A DNA stretch of 64,000 nucleotides from Hyaloperonospora brassicae (lineage: Eukaryota > Oomycota > Peronosporomycetes > Peronosporales > Peronosporaceae). Under the pieces are notes generated by a model. The model was given only the letters and a program-made list of their open reading frames with translations. It was not told where the DNA came from and searched no databases. Location: positions 372,001-436,000 of the forward strand of contig CANTFL010001332.1 of the NCBI GenBank assembly GCA_947650285.1, written 5' to 3'. Positions 12,197 to 22,193 of the stretch are shown piece by piece. The position numbers were made by a program, and so were the translations under genes. Each line of letters opens with the position of its first letter. Positions within the stretch are counted from its first letter, which is position 1.

Positions 12197-12979
12197 ATGC
12201 CGCAGCATGAGCACATGGAGATGCACCGGAAGCGCCATGGCGTGCGGATGGACGCTGCCGAGAAGAAGCGCAAGAAAGAGGCGCGCGAGGTGCACCGCCG
12301 CTCGCAGTTTGCTCAGAAGGTGCATGGCCTGCGTGCCAAGCTGTACAACCAGAAGCGGTTCAAAGAGAAGGCGGCCATGAAGAAGACCGTGGCGCTCCAC
12401 AATGAGCGCACGAACAAGCACGCGAACGACGACGAGATTCCCGACGGTGCCGTACCGTCGTACCTGCTGGACCGCGAAGGGGTCTCGCGCGCCAAGGTGT
12501 TGAGCAACACTGTAAAGCAGAAACGAAAGGAGAAGGCTGGCAAGTGGGACGTTCCGATCCCCAAAGTCAAGCCCATTGCGGACGACGAGATGTTCAAGGT
12601 CCTGCGCTCGGGTAAGCGCCGCAACAAGGCGTGGAAGCGCATGATCACCAAGGCTACGTTCGTGGGCGAGAACTTTACGCGCAAGCCGCCAAAGTACGAA
12701 CGCTTCATCCGTCCGAGCGCCATGCGGTTCAAGAAAGCGCATGTCACGCACCCCGAGCTCAAGACCACGTTTCAGCTGGACATTCTTGGTGTCAAGAAAA
12801 ATCCGCAGAGTCCGCTGTACACGCAGCTGGGTGTCATGACCAAGGGTACGATCATCGAGGTGAATGTGAGCGAGCTTGGTCTTGTCACCACGTCAGGCAA
12901 GGTCGTATGGGGTAAGTATGCTCAGATCACGAACGTGCCCGAAAACGACGGCTGCATCAATGCCGTGCTGCTTGTGTAG
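12197..12979 (+). CDS. NSA2: Ribosome biogenesis protein NSA2
   Basis: A single uninterrupted frame of 260 residues, the same length as NSA2/TINP1 in animals and fungi. It opens [19 protein letters not shown], continues with a very basic helical half ([19 protein letters not shown]), then [21 protein letters not shown], and ends with the eS8-like beta domain ([30 protein letters not shown]). NSA2 joins nucleolar pre-60S particles and is needed for 27S pre-rRNA processing. The stop lies 198 bp from the convergent thiolase stop. No intron or disruption is seen. Confidence 0.96.
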   Translation: MPQHEHMEMHRKRHGVRMDAAEKKRKKEAREVHRRSQFAQKVHGLRAKLYNQKRFKEKAAMKKTVALHNERTNKHANDDEIPDGAVPSYLLDREGVSRAKVLSNTVKQKRKEKAGKWDVPIPKVKPIADDEMFKVLRSGKRRNKAWKRMITKATFVGENFTRKPPKYERFIRPSAMRFKKAHVTHPELKTTFQLDILGVKKNPQSPLYTQLGVMTKGTIIEVNVSELGLVTTSGKVVWGKYAQITNVPENDGCINAVLLV

Positions 12980-13177
12980 TAGTCGTGTATTTTATCGAGA
13001 TCATATATTACCTACGATTGAAATCTTGACTTCTCTGTCTTCCGGGACTTGTCCTTCTTCTCCCCCAAATGCCTCAATGTATCGGTAGATGCTACCAGAG
13101 ACAAGTGCGAGCAATTGACGTTACACAGCGTACAGCTACAAGACGCTGCCAAAGATAGTGCAGTTTATTTCGCATGG

Positions 13178-14506
13178 TCAACTCTCGTAGTTCTCAATCA
13201 AACCGACGTACGCGAGACCGCTGTCTGCGCACGCTGCCAGCAGAGCGTACTTGCCGCCTTCTTTCTGCAACTTGTTGGACGCCGTGTTCACTAATCGACA
13301 GCCAGTGGCCCCAAACGGGTGACCAAGCGACAGCGAGCCGCCCCAAGTGTTGAGCTTCTCCATCGGCACGCGTCCCACCGCCTCGTCGACTCCAAAAAGC
13401 TCCTTGCAGTACTTGGGCTCGGCCAACGCATTCAAATTCGCCAGCACCTGGCCAGCAAACGCTTCGTGGATCTCGAAAAAGTCAATGTCGCTCAGCTTCA
13501 GCTTGTTGTTGGCCAGCACTTGCCGAATGCCGTACGCTGGACCCAGCAGCAAGCTCTCAAAGGGGTCCACGCCCACAAACAGCCAGTCTTTCAGCACTGC
13601 TTTGGGACGGTAGCCCAGCTCAAGCGCCTTTTGCTCCGACATGATGAGCGTTGCGGCCGCGCCGTCCGTCAAGAACGAGCTGTTCGCAGCCGTGTGGGTC
13701 CCATGCGGCTTGATAAACGCCGGCTTCAGCGACGCGAGCTTGTCCAGCGTCGAGCTGGCGTTCACGCCATTTTCCTCCGTGCTGCCCTTGTAAGGCCAAA
13801 TCTCGCCCGTGTACTTCCCCTCGACGTGCGCACGGTGCGCCTTGGCGTGCGCTGCAATCGTGTACTCGTCCATCGCCTGCCGCGTGACACCAAAGCGCGT
13901 GGCAAGCCGATCGCTCGATGAGCCCATGACCTCGCGCGTGTGAAAGTTCTGGATGGCCGGCGCGACCGGCGCAAAGTCCGCGAGCCGCAGTCCCTTCATC
14001 AGCTGCAACACCGCCAGTGGCCCCTTCTTCATGGCCTTGGGCGCGTTGATCAGCCGCTCTCGAATCGGCTTGGAAAAGCGGATCGGCACGTCGGAAAACG
14101 TCTCGACACCGCCGGCCAGCACCACGTCGGCGCGTCCAGCGAGGATCTTCTCGGCCCCCGAGCAAATCGCTTGGCTCGACGAGATACAGGCCTGCGTGAC
14201 CGTGTGCGCCGGCACGTGCGTGGGGATCCCCGCCCCGAGCGCCGCTTCGCGCGCAATGTTCGACGTCCCGACTTCCTGGATGACCGTGCCGGCAATCACG
14301 TGGTCAATGGCGCTCGGGTCCAGCGCGGTCTTGACTAGCAGTCCCTTGAACGCCTCGCGCATGAGGTCGTAGGCGATCGCGTCCTTGTAGGTGGTCCCGG
14401 ACTTGGCGAACGGGAGGCGGACGCCGTCGACGACGACGACGCGCGGGGCGGCATTGGCGGCGGTCGAGAGCGGGCGGAGCGCGTGGCGGGCGCGGGTCGA
14501 CCACAT
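13178..14506 (-). CDS. HADHB: Mitochondrial thiolase, trifunctional-enzyme beta subunit type
   Basis: An intronless frame of 442 residues. It starts MWSTRARHALRPLSTA, a typical mitochondrial targeting peptide. The thiolase fold is complete: the acyl-accepting cysteine in VTQACISSSQAI (about residue 107), VLAGGVETFSDVPIRFSKP, NSSFLTDGAAATLIMSE, IHEAFAGQVLANL and the His-containing LSLGHPFGATGCR. The HADHB-type insert (KGPLAVLQLMKG..FAPVAP) sets it apart from acetoacetyl-CoA thiolases. It should catalyse CoA-dependent cleavage of 3-ketoacyl-CoA in beta-oxidation. The second catalytic Cys lies in AACADSGLAYVG, where the family usually has C-x-G-G-x-G; the Cys is present but one Gly is Ser. The coding strand is very GC-rich, like NSA2. 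Confidence 0.93.
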   Translation of the reverse strand: MWSTRARHALRPLSTAANAAPRVVVVDGVRLPFAKSGTTYKDAIAYDLMREAFKGLLVKTALDPSAIDHVIAGTVIQEVGTSNIAREAALGAGIPTHVPAHTVTQACISSSQAICSGAEKILAGRADVVLAGGVETFSDVPIRFSKPIRERLINAPKAMKKGPLAVLQLMKGLRLADFAPVAPAIQNFHTREVMGSSSDRLATRFGVTRQAMDEYTIAAHAKAHRAHVEGKYTGEIWPYKGSTEENGVNASSTLDKLASLKPAFIKPHGTHTAANSSFLTDGAAATLIMSEQKALELGYRPKAVLKDWLFVGVDPFESLLLGPAYGIRQVLANNKLKLSDIDFFEIHEAFAGQVLANLNALAEPKYCKELFGVDEAVGRVPMEKLNTWGGSLSLGHPFGATGCRLVNTASNKLQKEGGKYALLAACADSGLAYVGLIENYES

Positions 14507-15187
14507 GGCGTTCGAGAGAAGAAGAGCTCGTGCGCCGTCGAGTGGGGAAAAGCCAAAGTGAGAGATCTTTGGCGCGGCGTCTCGAGTGTGGGCGCGCGGA
14601 CGGTCGTTCGTTCGTTTGTTGGTGGGAGGGGCGAGAGAAGGGAGCGCCTGCCGGCCTAGTTGAGGACGGCCGCGTCACGTGGGGTTGCAAAGCAGGGCCC
14701 GACGTGAGGAAAACCACGGTTCGACGACGAGAGGTGCGACATTTCGCTCGCTGGACATGGTGTTGGGTTTACGTGTGACTTGGGTCGACAGTTTAGGCGC
14801 AACGGAGGGGACGGGAGATGGAGGTGCGTCACAGCTCGTTGAAACGATTATACGAAACGTCGACTTCATTGGCTACAATAATACCCGTCTCCTTTTTTAG
14901 AAATAGTACACTTTCTCGACACTTCGACGACGACGGCGACGACTTCCTCTTGGCGGTCATCATTTAGAAATGACTTTGCCAATGGCTGGGTGGTTTTACG
15001 ATCATCGCACCACTTCCCACACTTGTCGAAAACATTCTTGCAGACAGGACCACACTACAAACGTTAAAGCACACGATTCGGAGCTCGAAGCGGTGTCAAG
15101 CCAGCCACCTCATATCAGACGCAAGTCGCACATAAATCGTCACGCGTGCAAGAGCCAGCACCAACTTCCCCGCACGTTTCGCTAGAC
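14507..15187. other. Intergenic region upstream of the thiolase gene
   Basis: This 681-bp gap lies between the thiolase start and the stop of the first transporter, both on the minus strand. The part next to the thiolase (14507-14720) is GC-rich and probably promoter. The rest is less GC-rich, with short chance frames only. The minus-strand CCAAT near 14870 lies too far away to assign. Confidence 0.4.
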
Positions 15188-16984
15188 TCAAGACGCTGGT
15201 GCACAGCCTCCCGTGACTTTTGAGCACATTGTGCTCTCGTACATGGACAACATGTTCACGGAAGTTGCCCACACAAGTGCAAACGACAGATAGGCCAACG
15301 TGATAATGCCCATGATCCGGCTCGACCCGCCGGTGCGTTTCAATCTTTGTGTCTCGACCTTCTGGCGAGGGAGTAGCGGCAAGAACCCCAACGACAACAG
15401 CTTTGTGATATAGCAGATCCAAATGGTGATCGTCGTGTCGCGCCGCACGACATACGTGTCTTCCTGGATATCTTTCATCCAAATATGAAATGGCGCGTTC
15501 ACCAACTTGGCCATAGAGCGACCGAACGGCGTCGTCAAGTTTGTAGTAGCCGTGAACAAACCGTATAGAGCACCTTCGTGCCCCACTTCAGCCAACTCCA
15601 CGACAACGTACGAAGCAACAATGAAGCGAACGCCATCGGGCAGTTGCTCAATAACGGGTATGCCGAGCCAAAACCACTGGTTGCGCCAGACGTCCCAGAC
15701 CGTGAGCATCGTCATAATGGCATCCATGAACAACGTCGTGCACATGGTGATAATGATGACTGCACGCCAGCTCCAGTTGAGACCGTACTTACCTGTGACA
15801 GCTAGCGTCGCAGCAAAAAAGATGGTGCCTACAATGATCGTCACACTGTTGTTGAAAGGAGTGACGTTGACCCAGTACAACTTGATGTTGCTAGCCGACA
15901 CGATATTGATGCAGTTGAAGACGCCCGAGAAGAACTTGTACGCCACGATCTGATAGATGGCGCGTTTCTGAAGCAACGTCCAGAACGACAGCATGTATTG
16001 GCTGCAGGGCACTTTCTCCACCACGCGCTCTTCGGTCAATAGACACAACGACACAACGATCAAAGGAGCACAGATGATGCCCGTGATCATCATCAGGTGC
16101 TGGAACGAGAGCGAGAAGCTGAACGATCCGGCATACTCTTCTCCGTTCATGAAGAAGGCGATGGCAGCGGCGCCCACTGCAGTAAACGACGTCTTGACCG
16201 TATAGACGGCGGTCTGCACTCGCCCACGCTGCTCAATGGGCTCGCGTTGTGCGTACTCGACAATCATGGCATCAGCCGCCACTTCACACAGCAGGTAGCC
16301 AAACGACGCAAGCATCATGGGCACCACGTACTTGGCCGCGGAATTCGGGGCATGGGCGTTGATGCTCGCGATTTGGTCGCGTGTCCACTTGTCTTTGTCA
16401 ATGAAGTGCATGGCAGCGTCGCCGTAGTATGGATCAGGGATGTCCATTGCTGCCATGACCAGAAGCATCATGACACAAAAGGCCCAGCCTATGACCATGT
16501 ACGGACGACGGCGACAGCCCATGATCGGGAAGCAGTCACTGATCACGCCAAAGAACATCTTAAAGCACCAGGGAAGCTTCACGAGCACAGTCGCAGATAC
16601 GATCGTCGTGCCTTCGGCATTCAAATATCCCTGGAGGACGGGGTAGATGACGCCCGGGATGAGGCCCGTGAGGAATCCAACGCCTGCGTACTGAGCAAGC
16701 AGTCCAATGCACTCTTTGCTCAAGAGATTAAGCGGCTCACCCTCTCGCAGCGCACCGTTCTCAAGCTCCGTGGCGATGATAAGCTTTCCAGGAGATGCCC
16801 AAGTCGAGTACATTGACTGTCGTTGTAGCATTTGTACGCTGGAGAGCTCACTCGATCGACCTTCCTCGATCGACTGCGTGGTGCTCTCGATCATCATCAT
16901 CGCCGTCGTCGTCGTCGTCGTCACTTTTTGACAACTGATGCAAAGAGACCCGCACACGCACACGAAGCAGACGTGTTGTACCAT
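15188..16984 (-). CDS. BT1/folate-biopterin transporter family protein (copy 1)
   Basis: The open frame is 598 codons. The most likely start is the ATG run at 16900, because the 28 residues before it (Cys-rich, then a Thr run encoded by a GAC/GTC microsatellite) have no counterpart in the other two copies; that gives about 570 residues. The protein has about 12 hydrophobic segments of the MFS type, with the loop FFGVISDCFPIMGCRRRPYM after the second pair of helices. Conserved stretches include YLNAEGTT, YAQREPIEQRGR, YKFFSGVFN, NQWFWLGIPVIEQLP and GALYGLF. It ends VTGGCAPAS. This matches the BT1/FBT family (TC 2.A.71), which is expanded in oomycetes and moves folates, pterins or related compounds; the substrate here is unknown. 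It is a tandem partner of the copy at 19317-21023. Confidence 0.88.
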   Translation of the reverse strand: MVQHVCFVCVCGSLCISCQKVTTTTTTAMMMIESTTQSIEEGRSSELSSVQMLQRQSMYSTWASPGKLIIATELENGALREGEPLNLLSKECIGLLAQYAGVGFLTGLIPGVIYPVLQGYLNAEGTTIVSATVLVKLPWCFKMFFGVISDCFPIMGCRRRPYMVIGWAFCVMMLLVMAAMDIPDPYYGDAAMHFIDKDKWTRDQIASINAHAPNSAAKYVVPMMLASFGYLLCEVAADAMIVEYAQREPIEQRGRVQTAVYTVKTSFTAVGAAAIAFFMNGEEYAGSFSFSLSFQHLMMITGIICAPLIVVSLCLLTEERVVEKVPCSQYMLSFWTLLQKRAIYQIVAYKFFSGVFNCINIVSASNIKLYWVNVTPFNNSVTIIVGTIFFAATLAVTGKYGLNWSWRAVIIITMCTTLFMDAIMTMLTVWDVWRNQWFWLGIPVIEQLPDGVRFIVASYVVVELAEVGHEGALYGLFTATTNLTTPFGRSMAKLVNAPFHIWMKDIQEDTYVVRRDTTITIWICYITKLLSLGFLPLLPRQKVETQRLKRTGGSSRIMGIITLAYLSFALVWATSVNMLSMYESTMCSKVTGGCAPAS

Positions 16985-17582
16985 AAACTGCGCAAGCTGA
17001 TCGGACCCACATCCCCAGTGAAAATACTGTCACAATCGAATTAGCGCGTGTCAAGTATCCGCAAAGTCCCGCGTGCGAACTACTGTACTGGCAGACTGAG
17101 CTGAAGCAAAACAATGAAGCGACAAAGCCGCGCGCCATGTGAAATACAATCATTCGTCGCGCCACGCCGCGTCCATCGTGTCAATAGAAGCGACCGGCCG
17201 GTGGAACAGCACTGACCGAGTGGAATCTCTCTCTCCATTACCTCTTCTGCGAAGAAAAGACTGCCATTACTAACGCCAAATCTGCTCTGGTAGTGATGCG
17301 TTAGCTCTTCTCGGGGGAATACACCCTCTGTATCTATCGGTCTGCCGTGCTCCAAATCGATCGACCAGCGGTTGGCCCTCAGTGCGCCGTGTGCATAAAG
17401 CGCGCAGATCCGCTGCGGCATTTGGCGTGCTGCATCCCTATCCCTCCTGGCCACACCATGCGCGACACCTGTGAGCTTATCGCGCATGCACGACAAGAGG
17501 CGGCTATGTGCTGCTGGACAATGGTATAGTCGAGCGCAGTCGCGCGGCACGGCCCAGGGCTCCAGAACCAAGTGACTGCGCT
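16985..17582. other. Upstream region of transporter copy 1, no assigned gene
   Basis: A 200-codon frame on the minus strand (17682-17080) spans this interval and overlaps the 3' end of the unidentified spliced gene in another frame. It contains no motif I recognise. The stretch probably holds the promoter and leader of transporter copy 1. A second small gene is possible but unsupported. Confidence 0.35.
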
Positions 17583-18567
17583 TCAGTATGCCGTTGCGAA
17601 GTCGCTCGCGAAAAAGTGCCCACTTGATTGACAGAATAAAACATGTCCACCTTGAACTTGGTGGGAGGAGATGCGCAGACATGGCGGCTCTTTTATCCTC
17701 CAGAGGTCGTGGCTTTGGTCATGCTTTCGACAGACATCCACTTCGTCGACGAGTGTTCCCGCTGTAAGTTTGGCTGGTCTGGTGCTCGCACGAGATTCGT
17801 CCGTGACCTTTGTCACATCGACTGCGATACTGAGGATACTGCCGGGATCGTTGCAACTATCCTGAGTCGTGAGCGCTGGTTTAGTGGAGACGCATGGACT
17901 GCCATTCATTTGTGCGCTGTTGCTGTCTGTCGTTTCCATGGCACCGCTTCGTACTACAGAGATTCTTCAGAGATTCGAGGAAACACTATTCTCCATCGAT
18001 TTTTGCTTCGCCAGTACTAGAAAGCTTACACGTACATCGAGCATAGTGTACCTGATGCTGCGGGCAAGCATGTGATCCCACGGTGATGAGTGAGTCCACG
18101 TGGCACGAATAGGCCGACGTCGCGCGGGCGTATTCCGTTCTGGTCCCAGAACGTCTCGTTTATATCCATTGCGCTACGACCTCTAGTGGTTGCAGTCGCG
18201 TTTGATGGCATCGAATACGGTACGTCCGTGACAATCTGCTTACGTTGTAAGCCATATCCGCAGGCAGTGATTGAACCCCAAAGGTTGAGCTTGTCATTTG
18301 ACCCGGCCTGGTCCCCCGCTTGTCGGAAACGAGATGCAGTTGCCTAGACTCAGTGCGCATGTGCTACGCTTGTGAGGACTTCGCAGATGGGGACTGTAAA
18401 TCAGGCGGTGGTACGAGCTCTTCTTCGATCGGGTCGGTAGCCTCGTCACCGTGCCAGCCAGCGGATGGAGCTGTACACAGTGCACGCTGCACCCAGCGAA
18501 CGTTGTTACTATCGCTGGCCGTTGCGAACGCACTGGCTGTTGTGGCACAGCACGAACTGTCGGGCAA
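17583..18567 (-). CDS. Probable spliced gene of unknown function between two transporter copies
   Basis: Three exons join without stops: 18567 (or further upstream) to 18415, 18343-18052 and 17953-17583. The introns are 71 and 98 bp and GT..AG, in phases 0 and 1. This gives at least 272 residues. The 5' end is not resolved; the first listed codon is TTG behind a possible CTAG acceptor, so another exon is likely upstream. The middle exon contains LNLWGSITACGYGLQRKQ, FWDQNGIRPRD and LFVPRGLTHHRGITCLP. The last exon is Ser/Thr/Asp-rich and hydrophilic. I do not recognise the family. Two consecutive in-phase introns of local size argue against chance; lack of homology keeps the confidence moderate. 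Confidence 0.4.
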
Positions 18568-18722
18568 CTAGCTATTGCAATTGTTGCTGCGAGTGTCTCT
18601 GGCGTTGTTACGAGCGGAACAATGACGACGCTGATCCACTCGGAGCCAGTTGTTTCGGCTCCGTATCCAGCGACGATGGGGAGTTCCGTCATGCCACGCG
18701 CTTCATTTGTGCACAAGTACAC

Positions 18723-19316
18723 TGTTGCAATGCTTATGGAAGAAAAAGGGTCTTACAGGTACCTCGTTCTGGCTGCCATCGGCCATCCACTACGTACTCT
18801 CATCCTTCGTCCACACATCTGCTAAGTTGATCCTACTACTTCGACACACGTACATGTCTTGAAGGACGGTATCCTGCTGGACAAGTACGTGACGCGCCGT
18901 GACGTTTTGTCTGCTCGACTCGCACCTTCTCAGTGCAACGATAGCATCACTGTTATCGCCGATGTAGTGGGCCGACAGCAGTTTGTCGAGAAGGTGACAT
19001 GAAGCAAATGAGCATGTGGGTGGCATGAACCTCAATGTTTGTTTACGTTTGCTTTGATCGAGAACGACGAGCGTGCCGAGTGGGAAACACTGTACTGGGC
19101 CACACAGAGCTATGCATCTAAAGCCGCGTCGTGCAGAGCGGTGGTACAGCTTGTGCACAAGCTTAGTCTACACGTGTAATATGCGCGAGTCGGTGCCATT
19201 ATCTTCATGCCACTATCATCAGTATCCGATAGCACGAACGTGTTTACATAATAAGTAGATCTTGTACATTCGAGATGAGGCATCGACCATCGTCTGCGTC
19301 AATTCTAAGGGTCGAC
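18723..19316. other. Intergenic region downstream of transporter copy 2
   Basis: About 600 bp between the presumed 5' part of the unidentified minus-strand gene and the stop codon of transporter copy 2. Short frames on both strands carry no recognisable motif. It may include an upstream exon or the promoter of the unidentified gene. Confidence 0.35.
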
Positions 19317-21023
19317 TCACGACTTTGGTGCACACCCGCCCGTGATCTTCCAGCACATCGTAGTCGTGTACATCGAAAGGAGGTTCACCATCGTCGCCCA
19401 CACAATGGCGAATGCCAAGTAACCGACAGTAACGATGCCCATAATACGACTCGAACCTCCCGTCCGCTTCAGGTCCTGCGTCTCCGCCTTCTGGCGAGGT
19501 AGCAGTGGCAAAAGCGCCAGCGACAGCAACTTCATGCCATAGCAGATCCAGATGGTAATGGTCACGTCGCGACGCACCAACGTCGTATCGGCTTGGATAT
19601 CGCTAAGCCAGACATGGAATTGAGCATTCACTAGCTTGGCCATGGAGCGACCGAAAGGGGTCGTGAGGTTCGTCGTAGCAGTCAGCAGGCCATACAATGC
19701 ACCTTCATACCCGGCTTCAGCCAGCTCTACTACTACGTAATTGGCGATCATGAAGCGAACGCCGTCGGGCAAGTACTCGATCATAGGCACGCCGAGCCAG
19801 AACCATTGGTTTCGCACCACGTCCCACACAGTGAACATTGTCATGAACGCATCGATTGACAGCGCGCCGCACATTGTGACAATAATGATCGTTCGCCAGT
19901 TCCAGTCAAGTCCGTACTTGCCGGTCAAGGTCAGCGTGATGGCATAGAAGACAGTGCCCACGATGGTCATGAAACTGTTGTTGAAAGGAGTCGCGTGAAC
20001 CCAGTACAGCTTGATGTTGCTAGACGAGACAATGTTGAAACTGTTCAAGACGCCCGAGAAGAACTTGTACGCCACGATCTGATAGATGGCGCGTTGCTGG
20101 AACAACGTCCAGAACGACAGCATGTACTGCTTGAACGACGGTTTGTCGCGAACTCGTTCTTCGACGAGCAAAAGCCACGACACGAAAACCAACGGCGCGC
20201 AGACGATGCCCGTGATCATCATCAGGTGCTGGAACGAGAGCGAGAAGCTGAACGACCCGGCATACTCTTCTCCGTTCATGAAGAAAGCAATGACAGCGGC
20301 ACCCACTGCAGTAAACGACGTCTTGACCGTATAGACGGCGGTCTGCACTCGCCCACGCTGCTCAATGGGCTCGCGTTGCGCGTACTCGACAATCATGGCA
20401 TCAGCCGCCACTTCACACAGCAGGTAGCCAAACGACGCAAGCATCATGGGCACCACGTACTTGGCCGCGGAATTCGGGGCATGGGCGTTGATGCTCGCGA
20501 TTTGGTCGCGTGTCCACTTGTCTTTGTCAATGAAGTGCATGGCAGCGTCGCCGTAGTATGGATCAGGGATGTCCATTGCTGCCATGACCAGAAGCATCAT
20601 GACACAAAAGGCCCAGCCTATGACCATGTACGGACGACGGCGATAGCCCATGATCGGAAAGCAGTCACTGATCACGCCAAAGAACATTTTGTAGCACCAC
20701 GGGATCTGCACGAGCACAGTCGCAGACACGACTGTCGTGCCTTCGGCATTCAAATATCCCTGGAGGACGGGGTAGATGACGCCCGGGATGATACCCGTGA
20801 GGAATCCAACGCCAGCGTACTGAGCTAGCAGTCCGATGCACTCTACGGATAGCAGTGCAAGCGGCTCACCCTTCCGCAATGCGCCGTTTTCCACATTGGA
20901 CGAATCCCGTTTTGCAGGTGTGCTGTCGCTCGTGTAGGACAAGTCGTGTTCTGCATTGTAGTGCATACTGGACATGGCGCTGAGACGCTCCAGGCCGACG
21001 GAAAGTTTGTCGACGCCAGCCAT
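19317..21023 (-). CDS. BT1/folate-biopterin transporter family protein (copy 2)
   Basis: A single 568-residue frame, same strand and family as the copy at 15188-16984. It shares FFGVISDCFPIMGYRRRPYM, the long identical block around YLLCEVAADAMIVEYAQRE, YKFFSGVLN, NQWFWLGVPMIEYLP and the terminal ITGGCAPKS. About 12 membrane segments are visible. The first 60 residues are hydrophilic and differ from copy 1 (SVGLERLSAMSSMHYNAEH). The central part is nearly identical to copy 1 at the DNA level, including 264 bp without a difference (20380-20643 against 16251-16514). The C-terminal half is more diverged, which points to gene conversion after a tandem duplication. Substrate is not predictable. Long antisense frames here are shadows. 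Confidence 0.9.
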   Translation of the reverse strand: MAGVDKLSVGLERLSAMSSMHYNAEHDLSYTSDSTPAKRDSSNVENGALRKGEPLALLSVECIGLLAQYAGVGFLTGIIPGVIYPVLQGYLNAEGTTVVSATVLVQIPWCYKMFFGVISDCFPIMGYRRRPYMVIGWAFCVMMLLVMAAMDIPDPYYGDAAMHFIDKDKWTRDQIASINAHAPNSAAKYVVPMMLASFGYLLCEVAADAMIVEYAQREPIEQRGRVQTAVYTVKTSFTAVGAAVIAFFMNGEEYAGSFSFSLSFQHLMMITGIVCAPLVFVSWLLLVEERVRDKPSFKQYMLSFWTLFQQRAIYQIVAYKFFSGVLNSFNIVSSSNIKLYWVHATPFNNSFMTIVGTVFYAITLTLTGKYGLDWNWRTIIIVTMCGALSIDAFMTMFTVWDVVRNQWFWLGVPMIEYLPDGVRFMIANYVVVELAEAGYEGALYGLLTATTNLTTPFGRSMAKLVNAQFHVWLSDIQADTTLVRRDVTITIWICYGMKLLSLALLPLLPRQKAETQDLKRTGGSSRIMGIVTVGYLAFAIVWATMVNLLSMYTTTMCWKITGGCAPKS

Positions 21024-22100
21024 CTCCTAGTCGTCTTCGGCTGGGAAAGAAGATAACGCGTATCTCGGAGTCAGGAGATTGGAGACTGAGTGCAATCGAT
21101 CGAGTGCTAGTGCCTGGAACTGGTAAACAAAGTTCCGACGGCGGTCTCGTCAGACCACATCTCGATCGTGTGACGCCTTAGCAGCGGCATGTAGACCTGT
21201 GCAACGGACTGTACATGTGAAGGACGTCTGTTGCGACTACAAACGATTGGACGCCACGCACCTGCTGAGACACTTGCGAAGGGATGCAGCAGTCAGAAAG
21301 TTGTACAGTTTGGTTTCAACCTTCACGTCAAACCAATGGTCGAAAGCAGACTCGACTACCGATCAGCGCGTGGAAACGTTATGCATCTCGGCTGACCCAA
21401 GCACCAAGAAAGAAAAAAGCGTTAGTGCATTGCTCGCTTGACAATGGCTATGTAGCAGAAGCACGCAAACTTGAGCAGATTGACCGTGTGATCCGTCACG
21501 TTCGTATTCCTGGTCGAGCGCTTTGAGCGTTCTTGCGCGTTCATAAGCGATTGTGAACGAGTCTGGTGAGAATGGCTATCCCTTGGGAGACATGCTGATG
21601 CAACAGCCAGTCCAGCGTCGTCCGTTTCATAGCGTAGCACAGCCATGGAAAGAGCTTTTCACTTGACAGCTTGATGCTAGTCTTGAAGCTCATGCTAATG
21701 CTCCAACTGTTATCGCTCAACTTTGTTGCAGAATCAAGTCGCATTGGTTTTCACGTCCTGTTGCAGCAGTCAGGTAGGTGCTGGGCTCCTGTAAGGCTGG
21801 CGCGTCATCGATGGCTTTGAGTCGCCAATTTTATGCATCGCCAGTTGCATTGGTGCTCCTTCATCCTGTCTTCCCATCCACCCGCACATCAGATCATCTC
21901 CCTTTTCCTCTGGTTTCGAGTGGATCCAACTCCATGGACTTGTGGACAGCTGCACGATGTCGCAAATGCACATTTCCTGCTCTGTGACTTCGTCATGAAG
22001 GAGATTGTGTCTCATTGACACAGTCTTGGCGAGTTCTGTAAGACAGATAGCCAGGTGAAGTGGGGATGCTTGTCACTGGACACACCGACCGCTGCGATTC
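21024..22100. other. Upstream of transporter copy 2, no assigned gene
   Basis: About 1.1 kb. The first 150 bp are presumably promoter of transporter copy 2. Minus-strand frames at 21744-21541 and 22021-21770 look mildly protein-like but I could not join them convincingly. They could be 3' exons of the Cys-rich gene just upstream. Confidence 0.3.
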
Positions 22101-22193
22101 CTCTACCGATGCAAGATCGAGCGGGACTTGAATAGTAGCGGCAGAACCGACACTTTGGTTTCGCGCGCAGGCCGACGCAACCACTACCTTGAC

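Noticed and set aside
13319..14372. Long plus-strand frames opposite the thiolase gene
   Set aside because: Antisense shadows of a very GC-rich coding strand.
18451..18560. Plus-strand WSCTQC resembling a RanBP2-type zinc finger
   Set aside because: Spacing of the remaining Cys residues does not fit, and the opposite strand gives a better-supported spliced gene.
19995..20828. A 277-codon plus-strand frame, and a similar 239-codon frame at 16097-16816
   Set aside because: Both lie exactly antisense to the transporter genes in the conserved region, have unusual His/Arg/Val composition and no homology; they are codon-structure shadows.
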